Below, piece by piece: positions 39,327 through 47,229 of a stretch of 53,005 nt of DNA; position 1 is the stretch's first letter; each line of letters starts with the position of its first letter. The stretch is from Defluviitaleaceae bacterium (GTDB lineage: Bacteria; Bacillota; Clostridia; Lachnospirales; WQUN01): contig WQVC01000005.1 in the NCBI GenBank assembly GCA_009781765.1, forward strand, positions 1-53,005. The letters run 5' to 3'. Under the pieces are notes generated by a model. The model did no database searches. It saw only the letters and a program-made list of their open reading frames with translations, and had not been told where the DNA came from. The position numbers and the translations under genes were made by a program.

Positions 39327-39615
39327 CAAAAAATTTGCAAAAGACATCACGGTACTGGATTTAAACGGCATTTCACCCATTGCCGATTTTTTTGTAATCG
39401 CCACAGGGGGAAGCGTGCCGCAAATTGCCGCACTAACCGACGCCGCCGAGGAATGCTTAAAAATGCACGGCATGAAGTTGCATCATACGGAAGGCTTGCA
39501 GTCCGGCAAATGGGTTTTGTTGGACTTCGGCGCGATTATTGTGCATATCTTCGATAAGGAGTCACGCGAATATTATAATTTGGAGCGCACTTGGGGCGAC
39601 GCAAAGGTTATATAA
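39286..39615 (+). CDS. rsfS: Ribosomal silencing factor RsfS
   Basis: 109 residues, with ACAGGAGG before the ATG inside the nadD-yqeK 3' end. DITVLDLNGISPIADFFVIATGGS, GLQSGKWVLLDFGAIIVHIF (in parts) and YYNLERTWGDA are the Iojap/RsfS signature. It binds ribosomal protein uL14 and blocks subunit joining under starvation. Its place after nadD and yqeK is conserved. Confidence 0.96.
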   Translation: MEKIAVSELKIALDKKFAKDITVLDLNGISPIADFFVIATGGSVPQIAALTDAAEECLKMHGMKLHHTEGLQSGKWVLLDFGAIIVHIFDKESREYYNLERTWGDAKVI

Positions 39616-39627
39616 GGGGGAGGCATT

Positions 39628-41070
39628 ATGCTGCGGTATTCTGCAAAAATACCGATAATTGACACGGCAACCATGAGTGATTGCACGGAGCTTTTTATCC
39701 GGTGGGTTGAAGACAGTCCGCATCGTGACGTTACGGTTGATTACGATGTTACATCGCGAGATGATTACACAAAAGAATTCGGCGATAAAAAAGTCAGCAT
39801 AATGCACTACTGCGACGAATTTTGCGACACGGCAATACTGCGCCTTGTTGAAAATGACGCAGGAGTGATATATACCACGGATTGCAGTTATTTTTCCGCC
39901 GGGGGAGAAAAGTACATCAAAGTGCAACTATCGTGCAATGCGCAAACGCCTTCATCAAAACTGCCGAATAATAAAATACCGCGCATCGCCGAAATGCTCA
40001 TGGAAAAAAATATGTGCAAACCGGACAGGTTTTTTCCGATAACCGACGCCCCTGTTTTCGTGAGCGAAGAAAATTTGGCGCAGTGCGCAGAATATATGCG
40101 CGGCGAATCCGACGATTGCTTGCCGATGGTTTATGTAAGCTGCAAAAAATCCGGCAAACCCGCTTTGACCGGCGACAAATTGACGGAGCTTGCGAAACGA
40201 ATATCGGGGCTTGCGCACGTTGTGGTTGAGCCGAACAAAAAAATTCGCTACCGACTGCAAGAGCTGACCGATTCCCGCAATGTTGTTGACGGATGCGTGG
40301 GCGTGTATTATCCGAAGTCTGAAAATCGCGAAAAATTCAACCCGGACGATGCGGATGAATCCACGATTTACACGGCTGTGCAACGCGCAATTTCTAACGA
40401 CGTGCGCTCGCTCGAATATAATTGGCAAAATGTCGAGCTTCTGCGCGCAAAAAAGAAAATTACCGAAATGGCAAAGGCAATTGAGGTCGAAAAGGACGAA
40501 AAACTAAAAATCCTAACTGACTCAGATGCGTTTATGGCGGCTTTTGATGCGGAAATTTCCGAGTATAAAGAAAAAATCGACTCGCTTAACCTGCAACTGA
40601 ATTCGGCAATCGCAGAAAAAGAAGGCTACAAAGTGCGCCTGCAAAACTTGGGCAACGAAAATCTAATCAACCCCGGCGACGCGGAAGAATTTTTTCCCGG
40701 CGAAAAAAATGATTTGATTTACAGCATTTTGGAGCAATGTTTGGGCAAAATCGACAAAGGAAGCTATCCGCGAATTTACGATTTATTGCTCTCACTGGTT
40801 GAGGCAAATCAGTCTTTTGATACGGGCAAGGAAAATTTTCGTCACATTAAAGAAATTTTGAAAAAGGGCGAGCTTCGCCCTAAAGAACGCAACGATTTAC
40901 AGGCTTTCGGCGTAACCTTTACCGAAAAAGGACACGGACACGACAAGGCATATTTCGGCGAGCCGAAGTACGGCGTTACGATTTCTCTGACGCCGAGCGA
41001 CCGCAAAGGTGCGCAAAATAATGCGTCTGATTTTATCAAGCCGTTTGATATTTACAGAAAATTTTTGTAA
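39628..41070 (+). CDS. Unidentified 480-residue protein with coiled coil and HicA-like end
   Basis: 480 residues, with GGGGGAGG before the ATG. The N-terminal 260 residues are globular: TELFIRWVEDSPH, PRIAEMLMEKN, VFVSEENLAQCAEYMRG, LPMVYVSCKKSGKPALTGDKL and LAHVVVEPNKKIRYRLQELTD. Residues about 275-345 form a coiled coil (KKITEMAKAIEVEKDEKLKI, YKEKIDSLNLQLNSAIAEKEG). The C-terminal 100 residues end in FTEKGHGHDKAYF, YGVTISLTPSDRKGAQNNASDFIKPF, a pattern like the G(K)HxK...TPSD(x)R(x)G.N motif of HicA-type double-stranded RNA-binding folds. I do not recognise the whole protein. Proteins built this way often sit in toxin or defence loci, but no partner gene is seen here. Confidence 0.8.
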   Translation: MLRYSAKIPIIDTATMSDCTELFIRWVEDSPHRDVTVDYDVTSRDDYTKEFGDKKVSIMHYCDEFCDTAILRLVENDAGVIYTTDCSYFSAGGEKYIKVQLSCNAQTPSSKLPNNKIPRIAEMLMEKNMCKPDRFFPITDAPVFVSEENLAQCAEYMRGESDDCLPMVYVSCKKSGKPALTGDKLTELAKRISGLAHVVVEPNKKIRYRLQELTDSRNVVDGCVGVYYPKSENREKFNPDDADESTIYTAVQRAISNDVRSLEYNWQNVELLRAKKKITEMAKAIEVEKDEKLKILTDSDAFMAAFDAEISEYKEKIDSLNLQLNSAIAEKEGYKVRLQNLGNENLINPGDAEEFFPGEKNDLIYSILEQCLGKIDKGSYPRIYDLLLSLVEANQSFDTGKENFRHIKEILKKGELRPKERNDLQAFGVTFTEKGHGHDKAYFGEPKYGVTISLTPSDRKGAQNNASDFIKPFDIYRKFL

Positions 41071-41131
41071 CCGTTTATTTTTCCGAAAATTGTCAATACT
41101 TTTGATATACATTCGAAAGGAGTGACTTTTT

Positions 41132-41503
41132 ATGGAGAAATTAACAACGGAACGATTAAAAATCGGTGCGCTTATTTTTGCAACCGCAACGGCGGCTGTT
41201 TGCGCGGGGTTTGTTCTCGGTTATTTTGCCTTCGGAAGAGCTGCGACAAATACGCTTGTTGAGGCGCAAATTGCCGTTCCGCTAAATTATGAGGAGCCGC
41301 CCGAACCGGAAGAACCGGAGCATAAATTTGTTGTAACGTCGCGCGATGACGCAATTATTGTTTACTCTGCGGGCGAAGAAGCGGACATCTTTGATGTAGC
41401 GGTCAACGCTCTGCCCGAGCCGGACAGAGAGCGTCTTTTGCAAGGAATTTTCGCGAATACCGAAGAAGAACTGGCGCGAATTTTGGAGGATTACGGCAGT
41501 TAG
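41132..41503 (+). CDS. BofC-like membrane protein
   Basis: 123 residues with GAAAGGAGTG before the ATG. One N-terminal membrane segment (about 10-33) is followed by a glutamate/proline linker and a C-terminal domain (about 65-123): KFVVTSRDDAIIVYSAGEE, LPEPDRERLLQGI and TEEELARILEDYGS. The last two motifs, LPxxDxxxLxxGI and EELxxxLEDYxS, match the C-terminal domain of the forespore protein BofC, which restrains the sporulation protease SpoIVB. The assignment by motif is moderate, and the context (other sporulation genes in the window) fits. Confidence 0.7.
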   Translation: MEKLTTERLKIGALIFATATAAVCAGFVLGYFAFGRAATNTLVEAQIAVPLNYEEPPEPEEPEHKFVVTSRDDAIIVYSAGEEADIFDVAVNALPEPDRERLLQGIFANTEEELARILEDYGS

Positions 41504-41514
41504 GGCGTGTTGAA

Positions 41515-43929
41515 ATGAAGGTACTGCACATGATTTCCGGCGGCGATAAGGGCGGCGCAAAAACTTCGGTTTTCGCGCTTCTTTTGGCGTTAAACGAAGA
41601 GGTTGACATCACCGTTGCCTGCTTTACGGAGGGCGTTTTCTATCGGGAAGTTTTGGAATTGCCCGTAAAATCGGTTCTTTTCAAGCAAAAATTTCGCAAC
41701 GATTTAAGCATAATCGGCAAATTGTCGCGATACGTGCGGCAAAACGGCTTTGACATCATCCACGCGCACGGCGCACGTGCAAATTTTATTTCGATGATGT
41801 TAAAGCCTTTTGTTTTTGTGCCGATTGTTACAACCGTACATAGCGATTATAAGCTGGATTTCACGGACAAATTCTACAAACGGCTGTTTTACACCGGGCT
41901 TAATTCTGTCGCGCTTCGTACGCTTGATTATTACATCGGCGTGTCGGAAGAATTTCGCAGAATGCTGATAAATCGCGGCTTTGACGAAAGTCGCGTGTTT
42001 TCGGTGTACAACTCGTTGGACTTCAAAAAAGAAATTTCATTTTGCCCCAAAGACGAATTTTTGCAACGCTACGGCATAAACGCCGAGGGAAAAATTTTGG
42101 TGGGAATTATAGGGCGATTTGATTTTGTAAAGGGACACGATATTTTTTTGCGGTGCGCCGCGCGCGTCAAACGCGCGGTGAACGCCGGAGACACGTGCGG
42201 GTTCCAACACGTTCCCTCGAAGCCGGAGCGCGTCAAACGCGCAACGGAAGCCGGGGACACGTGCGGGTTGCAACACATTCCCTCGAAGCCGGATGCAGCG
42301 TCGGAAGCCGGGGACACGTCGCACGAGCCGCACATTCCCTCGAAGCCGGATGCGGCGTCGAAAAAAGAATTCCTCTTTCTGCTTGCCGGCGAAGGCCCGG
42401 AGGAAGCGACGCTCCGAAAGCTCGCGGAATCCCTCGGAATTGCGGAAAACGTGGTTTTTTGCGGGTTTGTGAACGATATTTTCAGCTTTATCAATGCGAT
42501 TGACATAAATGTTTGCGCGTCGCGCTCGGAAAGTTTTCCGTTTATGCTTTTGGAAGGCTCGCGGCTGAAAAAGCCTACGGTTTCGACGGCTGTGGGCGGG
42601 ATTCCCGAGCTTATTTCGTCCGGCGAAACGGGATTTCTTGTTCCGGACGGCGATTATGCCGGGCTTGCCGAAAAAATTTTGTTTTACGCAGAAAACCCCG
42701 AAACAGCGGCATTGCACGGCGAAAATCTCCATTTGCGCGCGAAAACCAATTTTTCCAAGGAGAGTCTGCAAAAAAAGTCGGTTGAAATATACGAAGAGAT
42801 TTTGCGCAAGGAAAAGGCGGCAAATCGCCTTTTCGACGTTATGCTTACCGGCTATTACGGTTATGCGAACTCCGGCGACGATGCAATTTTGGACACGATA
42901 ATTAAGTCGCTTCGCAATGAACGCGACGGACTTTCGCTGTTGGTTTTGAGCAAAAATCCGCAGGAAACAACCCGCGATTACGGCGTTTTTGCAATTCATC
43001 GGCTTAATTTTTTTCGTGTGCGGCGATACATGAAGCGTTCGCGCTTAATTGTGTACGGCGGCGGCAGTCTGATGCAAGATATTACAAGCACGAGGTCGCT
43101 TGTTTACTACACTTTTCTTGTTCACTTGGCAAAACATGCGGGAATGCGCGTGATGCTTTACGGCAACGGAATCGGACCGATTATCAAACCGCGCAACGAA
43201 AAAAAGGTTCGCCGCGCTTTGAACAAATGCGATTATATCTCGCTTCGCGACCCCGAATCCTTGGAATTCATCAAGAAAATCGGGGTGAAAAATCCGAACG
43301 TTGCCGTAAGTATCGACCCGGTTTTTAACATCGCGGAGGCGGAGGCAGAGCCTCTTTTCGCCGGGGACACATCCGAAGAGCTTTTGCATTCCCTCGAAGC
43401 CGAAAATTGCTTCGCGGTTTCGCTGCGGCCGTGGCAGTATAACGAACCCGGATTTATCGAAAAAATTGCACATGCAATCAATCATGCCGCCGAAAATTAC
43501 AATCTCACGCCGCTGCTTATTCCCATGCACCTCATGGATGTTCCGATTTTAAAGGAAACCGCCAAACGCCTGCATTGCCGGCACGAAATTCTCACAAAGG
43601 TGTACGATTACAAAACGATTATTGCGATTATTGCCCGCACCCGATTTGCAATATGTATGCGGCTTCACGCCCTGATTTACGCCGCCGGCGCAGGCGTACC
43701 GATTATCGGCCTCGTTTACGACCCCAAGGTTGCCGGTTTTATCTCCTACATGAACGAAGAAACCGCCGTTGATACCGCAAATTTAGACTTGCCCGCCCTG
43801 CTCGCCATGATTGACCGCATCATGCAAGACCCCGCCGCCGCAAAAGAAAAAATCGCCCGCGAACGCGAACGACTCAAAAAATTAGCGGGGCGTGATGCAA
43901 AAGTTGCGGTCGGGTTATTGACCGTTTGA
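41515..43929 (+). CDS. csaB: GT4 glycosyltransferase-CsaB polysaccharide pyruvyl transferase fusion
   Basis: 804 residues. Residues 1-425 are a GT-B glycosyltransferase (family 4): MISGGDKGGAKTSVFALL, IIHAHGARANF, GIIGRFDFVKGHDIFL, NVCASRSESFPFMLLEGSRL and ELISSGETGFLV. Residues 440-800 are polysaccharide pyruvyl transferase CsaB: GYYGYANSGDDAILDTII, YGGGSLMQDITSTRSLVYY, YGNGIGPI, and AICMRLHALIYAAGAGVPIIG. CsaB pyruvylates wall polysaccharide for S-layer anchoring. Family C DNA adds about 67 residues (217-283; RVKRAVNAGDTCGFQHVPSK and two more copies) in the first domain and about 14 (617-630, AGDTSEELLHSLEA) in the second. Confidence 0.92.
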   Translation: MKVLHMISGGDKGGAKTSVFALLLALNEEVDITVACFTEGVFYREVLELPVKSVLFKQKFRNDLSIIGKLSRYVRQNGFDIIHAHGARANFISMMLKPFVFVPIVTTVHSDYKLDFTDKFYKRLFYTGLNSVALRTLDYYIGVSEEFRRMLINRGFDESRVFSVYNSLDFKKEISFCPKDEFLQRYGINAEGKILVGIIGRFDFVKGHDIFLRCAARVKRAVNAGDTCGFQHVPSKPERVKRATEAGDTCGLQHIPSKPDAASEAGDTSHEPHIPSKPDAASKKEFLFLLAGEGPEEATLRKLAESLGIAENVVFCGFVNDIFSFINAIDINVCASRSESFPFMLLEGSRLKKPTVSTAVGGIPELISSGETGFLVPDGDYAGLAEKILFYAENPETAALHGENLHLRAKTNFSKESLQKKSVEIYEEILRKEKAANRLFDVMLTGYYGYANSGDDAILDTIIKSLRNERDGLSLLVLSKNPQETTRDYGVFAIHRLNFFRVRRYMKRSRLIVYGGGSLMQDITSTRSLVYYTFLVHLAKHAGMRVMLYGNGIGPIIKPRNEKKVRRALNKCDYISLRDPESLEFIKKIGVKNPNVAVSIDPVFNIAEAEAEPLFAGDTSEELLHSLEAENCFAVSLRPWQYNEPGFIEKIAHAINHAAENYNLTPLLIPMHLMDVPILKETAKRLHCRHEILTKVYDYKTIIAIIARTRFAICMRLHALIYAAGAGVPIIGLVYDPKVAGFISYMNEETAVDTANLDLPALLAMIDRIMQDPAAAKEKIARERERLKKLAGRDAKVAVGLLTV
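42162..42360 (+). repeat. Family C repeat array inside the GT4-CsaB gene (three copies)
   Basis: Two 66-base units start GCGCGTCAAACGCGC (six-base-pair stem, CAA loop), have spacers GGTGAAC and AACGGAA, then GCCGGRGACACGTGCGGGTT and CCCTCGAAGCCGG. A third unit of about 57 bases lacks the stem. All lengths are multiples of three. The stem sequence differs from the GCCCGC/GCGGGC of uvrC and GTGCGC/GCGCAC elsewhere but remains perfectly paired. Confidence 0.88.
43364..43403 (+). repeat. Family C repeat in the CsaB half (minimal copy)
   Basis: GCCGGGGACACATCCGAAG then GCATTCCCTCGAAGCCG, without the stem. It encodes AGDTSEELLHSLEA in the same frame as the uvrC second site (HSLEA). Confidence 0.75.
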
Positions 43930-44787
43930 AGTTAGGCGCAACAACAGATAAACCGAAAAAACGCAAACCATACTGAGCAATGTCCCAATCAGGAAATATT
44001 CAGCGCGGCTGTTTTTTGGGGCTTCACTGGACTTGCTTAACCGCAACCTTGCGCGAAAGTTCGTCGATTTAACGCGGCTGTTTTTTTGGGTTTCCCCTTT
44101 TAAAATTTCGGGAAAGCGCATGACGGCTTTTGCCGTAACAACAAAACCGATTGTTCCGATGGCATCGTTTAACAGCAGAAAAAAGACAATCAACCGCTCT
44201 AAATATCCAATCATTATGCCTCCGTTCGGGATGATTTTGGCGGGGTCGGGTTCGGTTTCGCTTTGGTCGGCTTCGTTTTGGTCGGCTTTACATGAGTTCG
44301 TTTCAGCATCGTGTTTGAAATTCCAAATTTCGTTGCTTTCTATCAACTTCCCCACAGGGCGAAGAATAACCAACACCCCCAACAGCGTCCAATACGGGTT
44401 GTCAAACAGCAACGAAAGTCGAGAAAAAATATTTTCGGCTAATTCCGCCGCATGTGCCGACATCGCGATATTGTCGCTGAATATGCGCCATACCAAAAAA
44501 ATTACTGCAATATGTAAAAGCTGCCCGGCGATAAAGGGCTTTTTTGCAAACCGCTTAACTCTGTCCGGGTTCGAAATAAAATAGTGCGATATGCCGACGG
44601 CAAGGAAAATACATACCAATGCTAACGAAAACTCCATTACGGAAAACAATACTGCGCCCATAACTAACGCATAGCACAAGTCATACCGCGCAAGACCTTT
44701 TCCGCTTGGCGATTTATCCGACCGCACGTAAAAGTCACCGATAACATGTCCGAATAAAAGCAAAAAAAGTAAAGGATGGTATGTCAT
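43915..44787 (-). CDS. DUF3307 membrane protein
   Basis: 290 residues. The N terminus LLFLLLFGHVIGDFYVRSDKSP is the DUF3307 signature, followed by several hydrophobic segments (about 40-65, 90-110, 130-160) and a conserved RPVGKLIES. A charged loop (about 170-195) and two further membrane segments (about 197-220 and 268-287) follow. Its ATG overlaps the SatD-family stop (ATGA), so the pair is co-translated. Its 3' end overlaps the convergent csaB by 15 bases. Function unknown; it probably forms a membrane complex with the SatD protein. Confidence 0.82.
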   Translation of the reverse strand: MTYHPLLFLLLFGHVIGDFYVRSDKSPSGKGLARYDLCYALVMGAVLFSVMEFSLALVCIFLAVGISHYFISNPDRVKRFAKKPFIAGQLLHIAVIFLVWRIFSDNIAMSAHAAELAENIFSRLSLLFDNPYWTLLGVLVILRPVGKLIESNEIWNFKHDAETNSCKADQNEADQSETEPDPAKIIPNGGIMIGYLERLIVFFLLLNDAIGTIGFVVTAKAVMRFPEILKGETQKNSRVKSTNFRARLRLSKSSEAPKNSRAEYFLIGTLLSMVCVFSVYLLLRLTSNGQ

Positions 44788-46139
44788 TTGCCCGCCTCCC
44801 GATGTGACATTAAAAACGACAACTCATTTTGAACCTCTACGATGTACTTATGTGTCGGGGGCAGGTTATCTTCAAATAACCGGAGTGCTTTCTTGTAATA
44901 TGAAATTGCACTTGAAAAATCCCCCTCAAGATAATAGCAACCGGCGATATTCCCTAATGTAACAGCATACTCAACAGGTCTTTTGTCCTTATCTTGGGCG
45001 GTCAAAAATTTATAGTACAACTCCTTTGCATTTTCATATTCACCCTGTAAATCATACGTTGCAGCAAGCTCGTGATACAATTCGACAATGTAAGGATGAC
45101 CGTCATTCACTGCATTACGTGCTGTATCTAAAGCCTCATTGTAATATTTTGTCGCATCCGCCATATTGTTCACATAGCGGCAAAGCCCCGCTTTTTCGCC
45201 CAATGTTTCGGCATATTCAAGCCTAGCCTTGGGCATGGATTCTTGAATGCGCAAGGCTTCAGCGATACTTTCTTCTGCCTTCTCATATTGTGCAGTCCTT
45301 GTATATATCTTCGCAAGCATGTTGTATATTGCGATAAATTGGGCATCGTCCGGGTTTAAGTTTTGCTTTGCTTTGCTGAGTGCTTTTAGGGCGGGCTTCA
45401 ACGCTCCGGCAAAATCGTGACGCTTGGCCATGCGCAGTGCCACATTAAAAAACGGAATATGGCTTTCATCGCCGGGGGGCGTGCCGTCCACTATATGTTC
45501 GTCCATCTTAATAAGTGCTTCGGTTAATCCGTCCCATGCCGCGCGGTAGGCTTCATAGTTTGCCGCTTTAAGCTGCTTGGTTACCACTGGAGCGGAGATG
45601 TTCAGCTTACGAGCAACGGCTTTTTGATAATCATCGTGATTTTCCATTGCCCATACAATCTCCCGTTGCTTATCCGTCCAACCCTCGGTTAATGCGGACA
45701 GTAACGCCAAGTTTCCTTCCGCAAGACCTTGCGCCCAGTTTCCGATGTCGAAATGAACCTGCAACCAATGCCGGCTGTTTCTTTTTTTAAGCTCCGCTAA
45801 TCGCTCCAACGCACGATAGAATGCAGGACCGTCGGCTTTATTGCGGTCGCCGTCGGTTACCGACAGTTCCCCCAAAACAACGCTGATACGCACGGTGGTT
45901 TTTTCTTCCGAGTAAAATGCCTTAATAATGTCCCGCACAATTTGCGGCGCATAGGATTGCGTAAGAATAACCCCTTCAAAAGCATCGCCGCGCACCATGC
46001 CGAAATCCGCCATCACAGAACTCATATATTTTGTATTGATTCTGTCAAACGCATACTGCGCCGCACGCTTGACCGCTTGCCTTGTTTCATCGCTTAATTC
46101 ACGGGAATTTATAATATCGCCCATGACAACACAGTACAT
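44784..46139 (-). CDS. SatD-family protein with C-terminal TPR repeats
   Basis: 451 residues from MYCVVMGDIINSREL, the usual SatD start, with GGAAGGAA upstream. A TTG 39 bases earlier in frame has a stronger site (AAAGGAGG) and could add 13 residues. Residues 1-205 are the SatD-type domain: VMADFGMVRGDAFEGVI, VRISVVLGELSV, and a helix-turn-helix-like WTDKQREIVWAMENHDDYQKAVARKLNISAPVVTKQLK (in parts). Residues about 220-450 are TPR units (YNMLAKIYTRTAQYEKAEESIAEAL, LYHELAATYDLQGEYENAKELYYKFL, NIAGCYYLEGDFSSAISYYKKAL in parts). SatD was named for an acid-tolerance operon in streptococci; the biochemical role is unknown. The TPR extension is unusual. Confidence 0.8.
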   Translation of the reverse strand: MYCVVMGDIINSRELSDETRQAVKRAAQYAFDRINTKYMSSVMADFGMVRGDAFEGVILTQSYAPQIVRDIIKAFYSEEKTTVRISVVLGELSVTDGDRNKADGPAFYRALERLAELKKRNSRHWLQVHFDIGNWAQGLAEGNLALLSALTEGWTDKQREIVWAMENHDDYQKAVARKLNISAPVVTKQLKAANYEAYRAAWDGLTEALIKMDEHIVDGTPPGDESHIPFFNVALRMAKRHDFAGALKPALKALSKAKQNLNPDDAQFIAIYNMLAKIYTRTAQYEKAEESIAEALRIQESMPKARLEYAETLGEKAGLCRYVNNMADATKYYNEALDTARNAVNDGHPYIVELYHELAATYDLQGEYENAKELYYKFLTAQDKDKRPVEYAVTLGNIAGCYYLEGDFSSAISYYKKALRLFEDNLPPTHKYIVEVQNELSFLMSHREAGK

Positions 46140-46193
46140 AATTTTATTCCTTCCGGCGGCTGATTTCCGCAACCGGGTCGCCTCCTTTCGCAG

Positions 46194-46224
46194 TGTATAC
46201 CAATTTAGGCTACAGGACAAGCAA
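46194..46224 (-). promoter_or_regulatory. Putative promoter of the SatD/DUF3307 operon
   Basis: On the minus strand TTGCTT, a 19-base spacer, and TATACA preceded by TGG (extended minus-10). The motif TATACCAA at 46196-46203 recurs inverted (TTGGTATA) at 46264-46271, which could be an operator pair. Confidence 0.45.
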
Positions 46225-46330
46225 TTGCCCTTAATTGGTGCACAAGCTGCAAATTAACCTTTTTTGGTATATATCATTTTATTCAGTATCCCCGATTCGG
46301 TGATTTTTACACCCTATGCATTTCATAAAA

Positions 46331-46373
46331 AAAGCGCGTTCTTGAAAAAAATCAAGAACGCGCTCTTTTTTTT
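46331..46373. terminator. Strong rho-independent terminator
   Basis: AAAGCGCGTTCTTGA pairs with TCAAGAACGCGCTCTTT, then a run of T; bases A on the other side allow function on both strands. It separates the ispD operon from the SatD operon. Confidence 0.88.
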
Positions 46374-46429
46374 GCTTTTCAAATCAACCGGGTTGCGCTG
46401 CCCCTGCGAACGCCTGCCGACCGGGTCTG

Positions 46430-46558
46430 CTCAGAAACTTTTGAAAAAGTTTCATCAAAACTTTAATAAAAAATCGCGCTTCGCGCGATTTTAACGGTTT
46501 TTGCCCCGCTTTTTTCAAAAAGCGGGTGGGGGCACATGGGGGCGAAGCCCCCATATCC
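46430..46558. repeat. Family D hairpin cluster, with terminator module
   Basis: GAAACTTTTGAAAAAGTTTC, AAAATCGCGCTTCGCGCGATTTT, CCCGCTTTTTTCAAAAAGCGGG and TGGGGGCGAAGCCCCCA in series, ending just after the ispD stop. The 420-base gap between ispD and the SatD gene holds this, the terminator at 46331 and the SatD promoter. Confidence 0.75.
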
Positions 46559-46560
46559 GG

Positions 46561-47229
46561 CTATAAAACCAACATCTCCGCGATTTTCAAATCAAACGGG
46601 GTTGTTATTTTGATATTCGCCGGGTCGCACGGGACAATCTTCACCGAAATTCCCGCCCGCTCCGCGAGGGAGCTGTCATCGGTAGCGGCGGAAAGTGTGC
46701 CGTCGGCGTCGGCGAGTTCGTAGGCGCGTAAAATTTCGCGATATGTAAAGCCTTGCGGCGTTTGCGCCCGCCACAATGCGGCGCGGTCGGGCGTGGCGGC
46801 GATTAAACCGTTCGCGTCCGCTTCTTTTATTGTGTCCGTTACCGGCGACGCCGCAATTGCCGCGCCGTATTTTTTTACGGCGGCGGATACTTTTTCGATT
46901 ATTTCGTGTGTGACAAAGGGGCGTATTCCGTCGTGGATTAAAACGATTTCGCTGTCGGAAAGGCATTGCAATGCCGCAAATACGCTTTCCGCGCGAGTTT
47001 TTTTGCCGGTTACGATGTGCCTGACTTTGGGCAAATTGTATGCCGAAACTTCGGCGGCGTAACCGTCGGGAACTGCAACGGCTATTTCCGCCACAATTTC
47101 GCAGGAATCAAAAACGGCGAGAACACGCTTTAAAATCGGCTCGCCGCCAAGCTGTAAAAATTGTTTGGGAACGTCGCCGCCGACCCGCACACCCGCGCCC
47201 GATGCGGGAATTACCGCAGTTATCTTCAC
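46561..47229 (-). CDS. ispD: 2-C-methyl-D-erythritol 4-phosphate cytidylyltransferase
   Basis: 222 residues from the GTG of MKITAVIPASGAGVRVGGDVPKQF (in part), which overlaps the stop of the previous gene (GTGA). The nucleotide-binding AAGxGxR motif is present as IPASGAGVRVG, followed by KQFLQLGGEPIL, HDGIRPFV, PVTDTIKE, RAQTPQGF and TDDSSLAE. It makes CDP-methylerythritol in the non-mevalonate isoprenoid pathway. The longer in-frame extension upstream was rejected. Confidence 0.95.
   Translation of the reverse strand: MKITAVIPASGAGVRVGGDVPKQFLQLGGEPILKRVLAVFDSCEIVAEIAVAVPDGYAAEVSAYNLPKVRHIVTGKKTRAESVFAALQCLSDSEIVLIHDGIRPFVTHEIIEKVSAAVKKYGAAIAASPVTDTIKEADANGLIAATPDRAALWRAQTPQGFTYREILRAYELADADGTLSAATDDSSLAERAGISVKIVPCDPANIKITTPFDLKIAEMLVL

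Noticed and set aside
46140-46560. A small gene in the gap between ispD and the SatD-family gene
   Set aside because: Short frames there have no start signals; the space is explained by the promoter, a terminator and a family D cluster.
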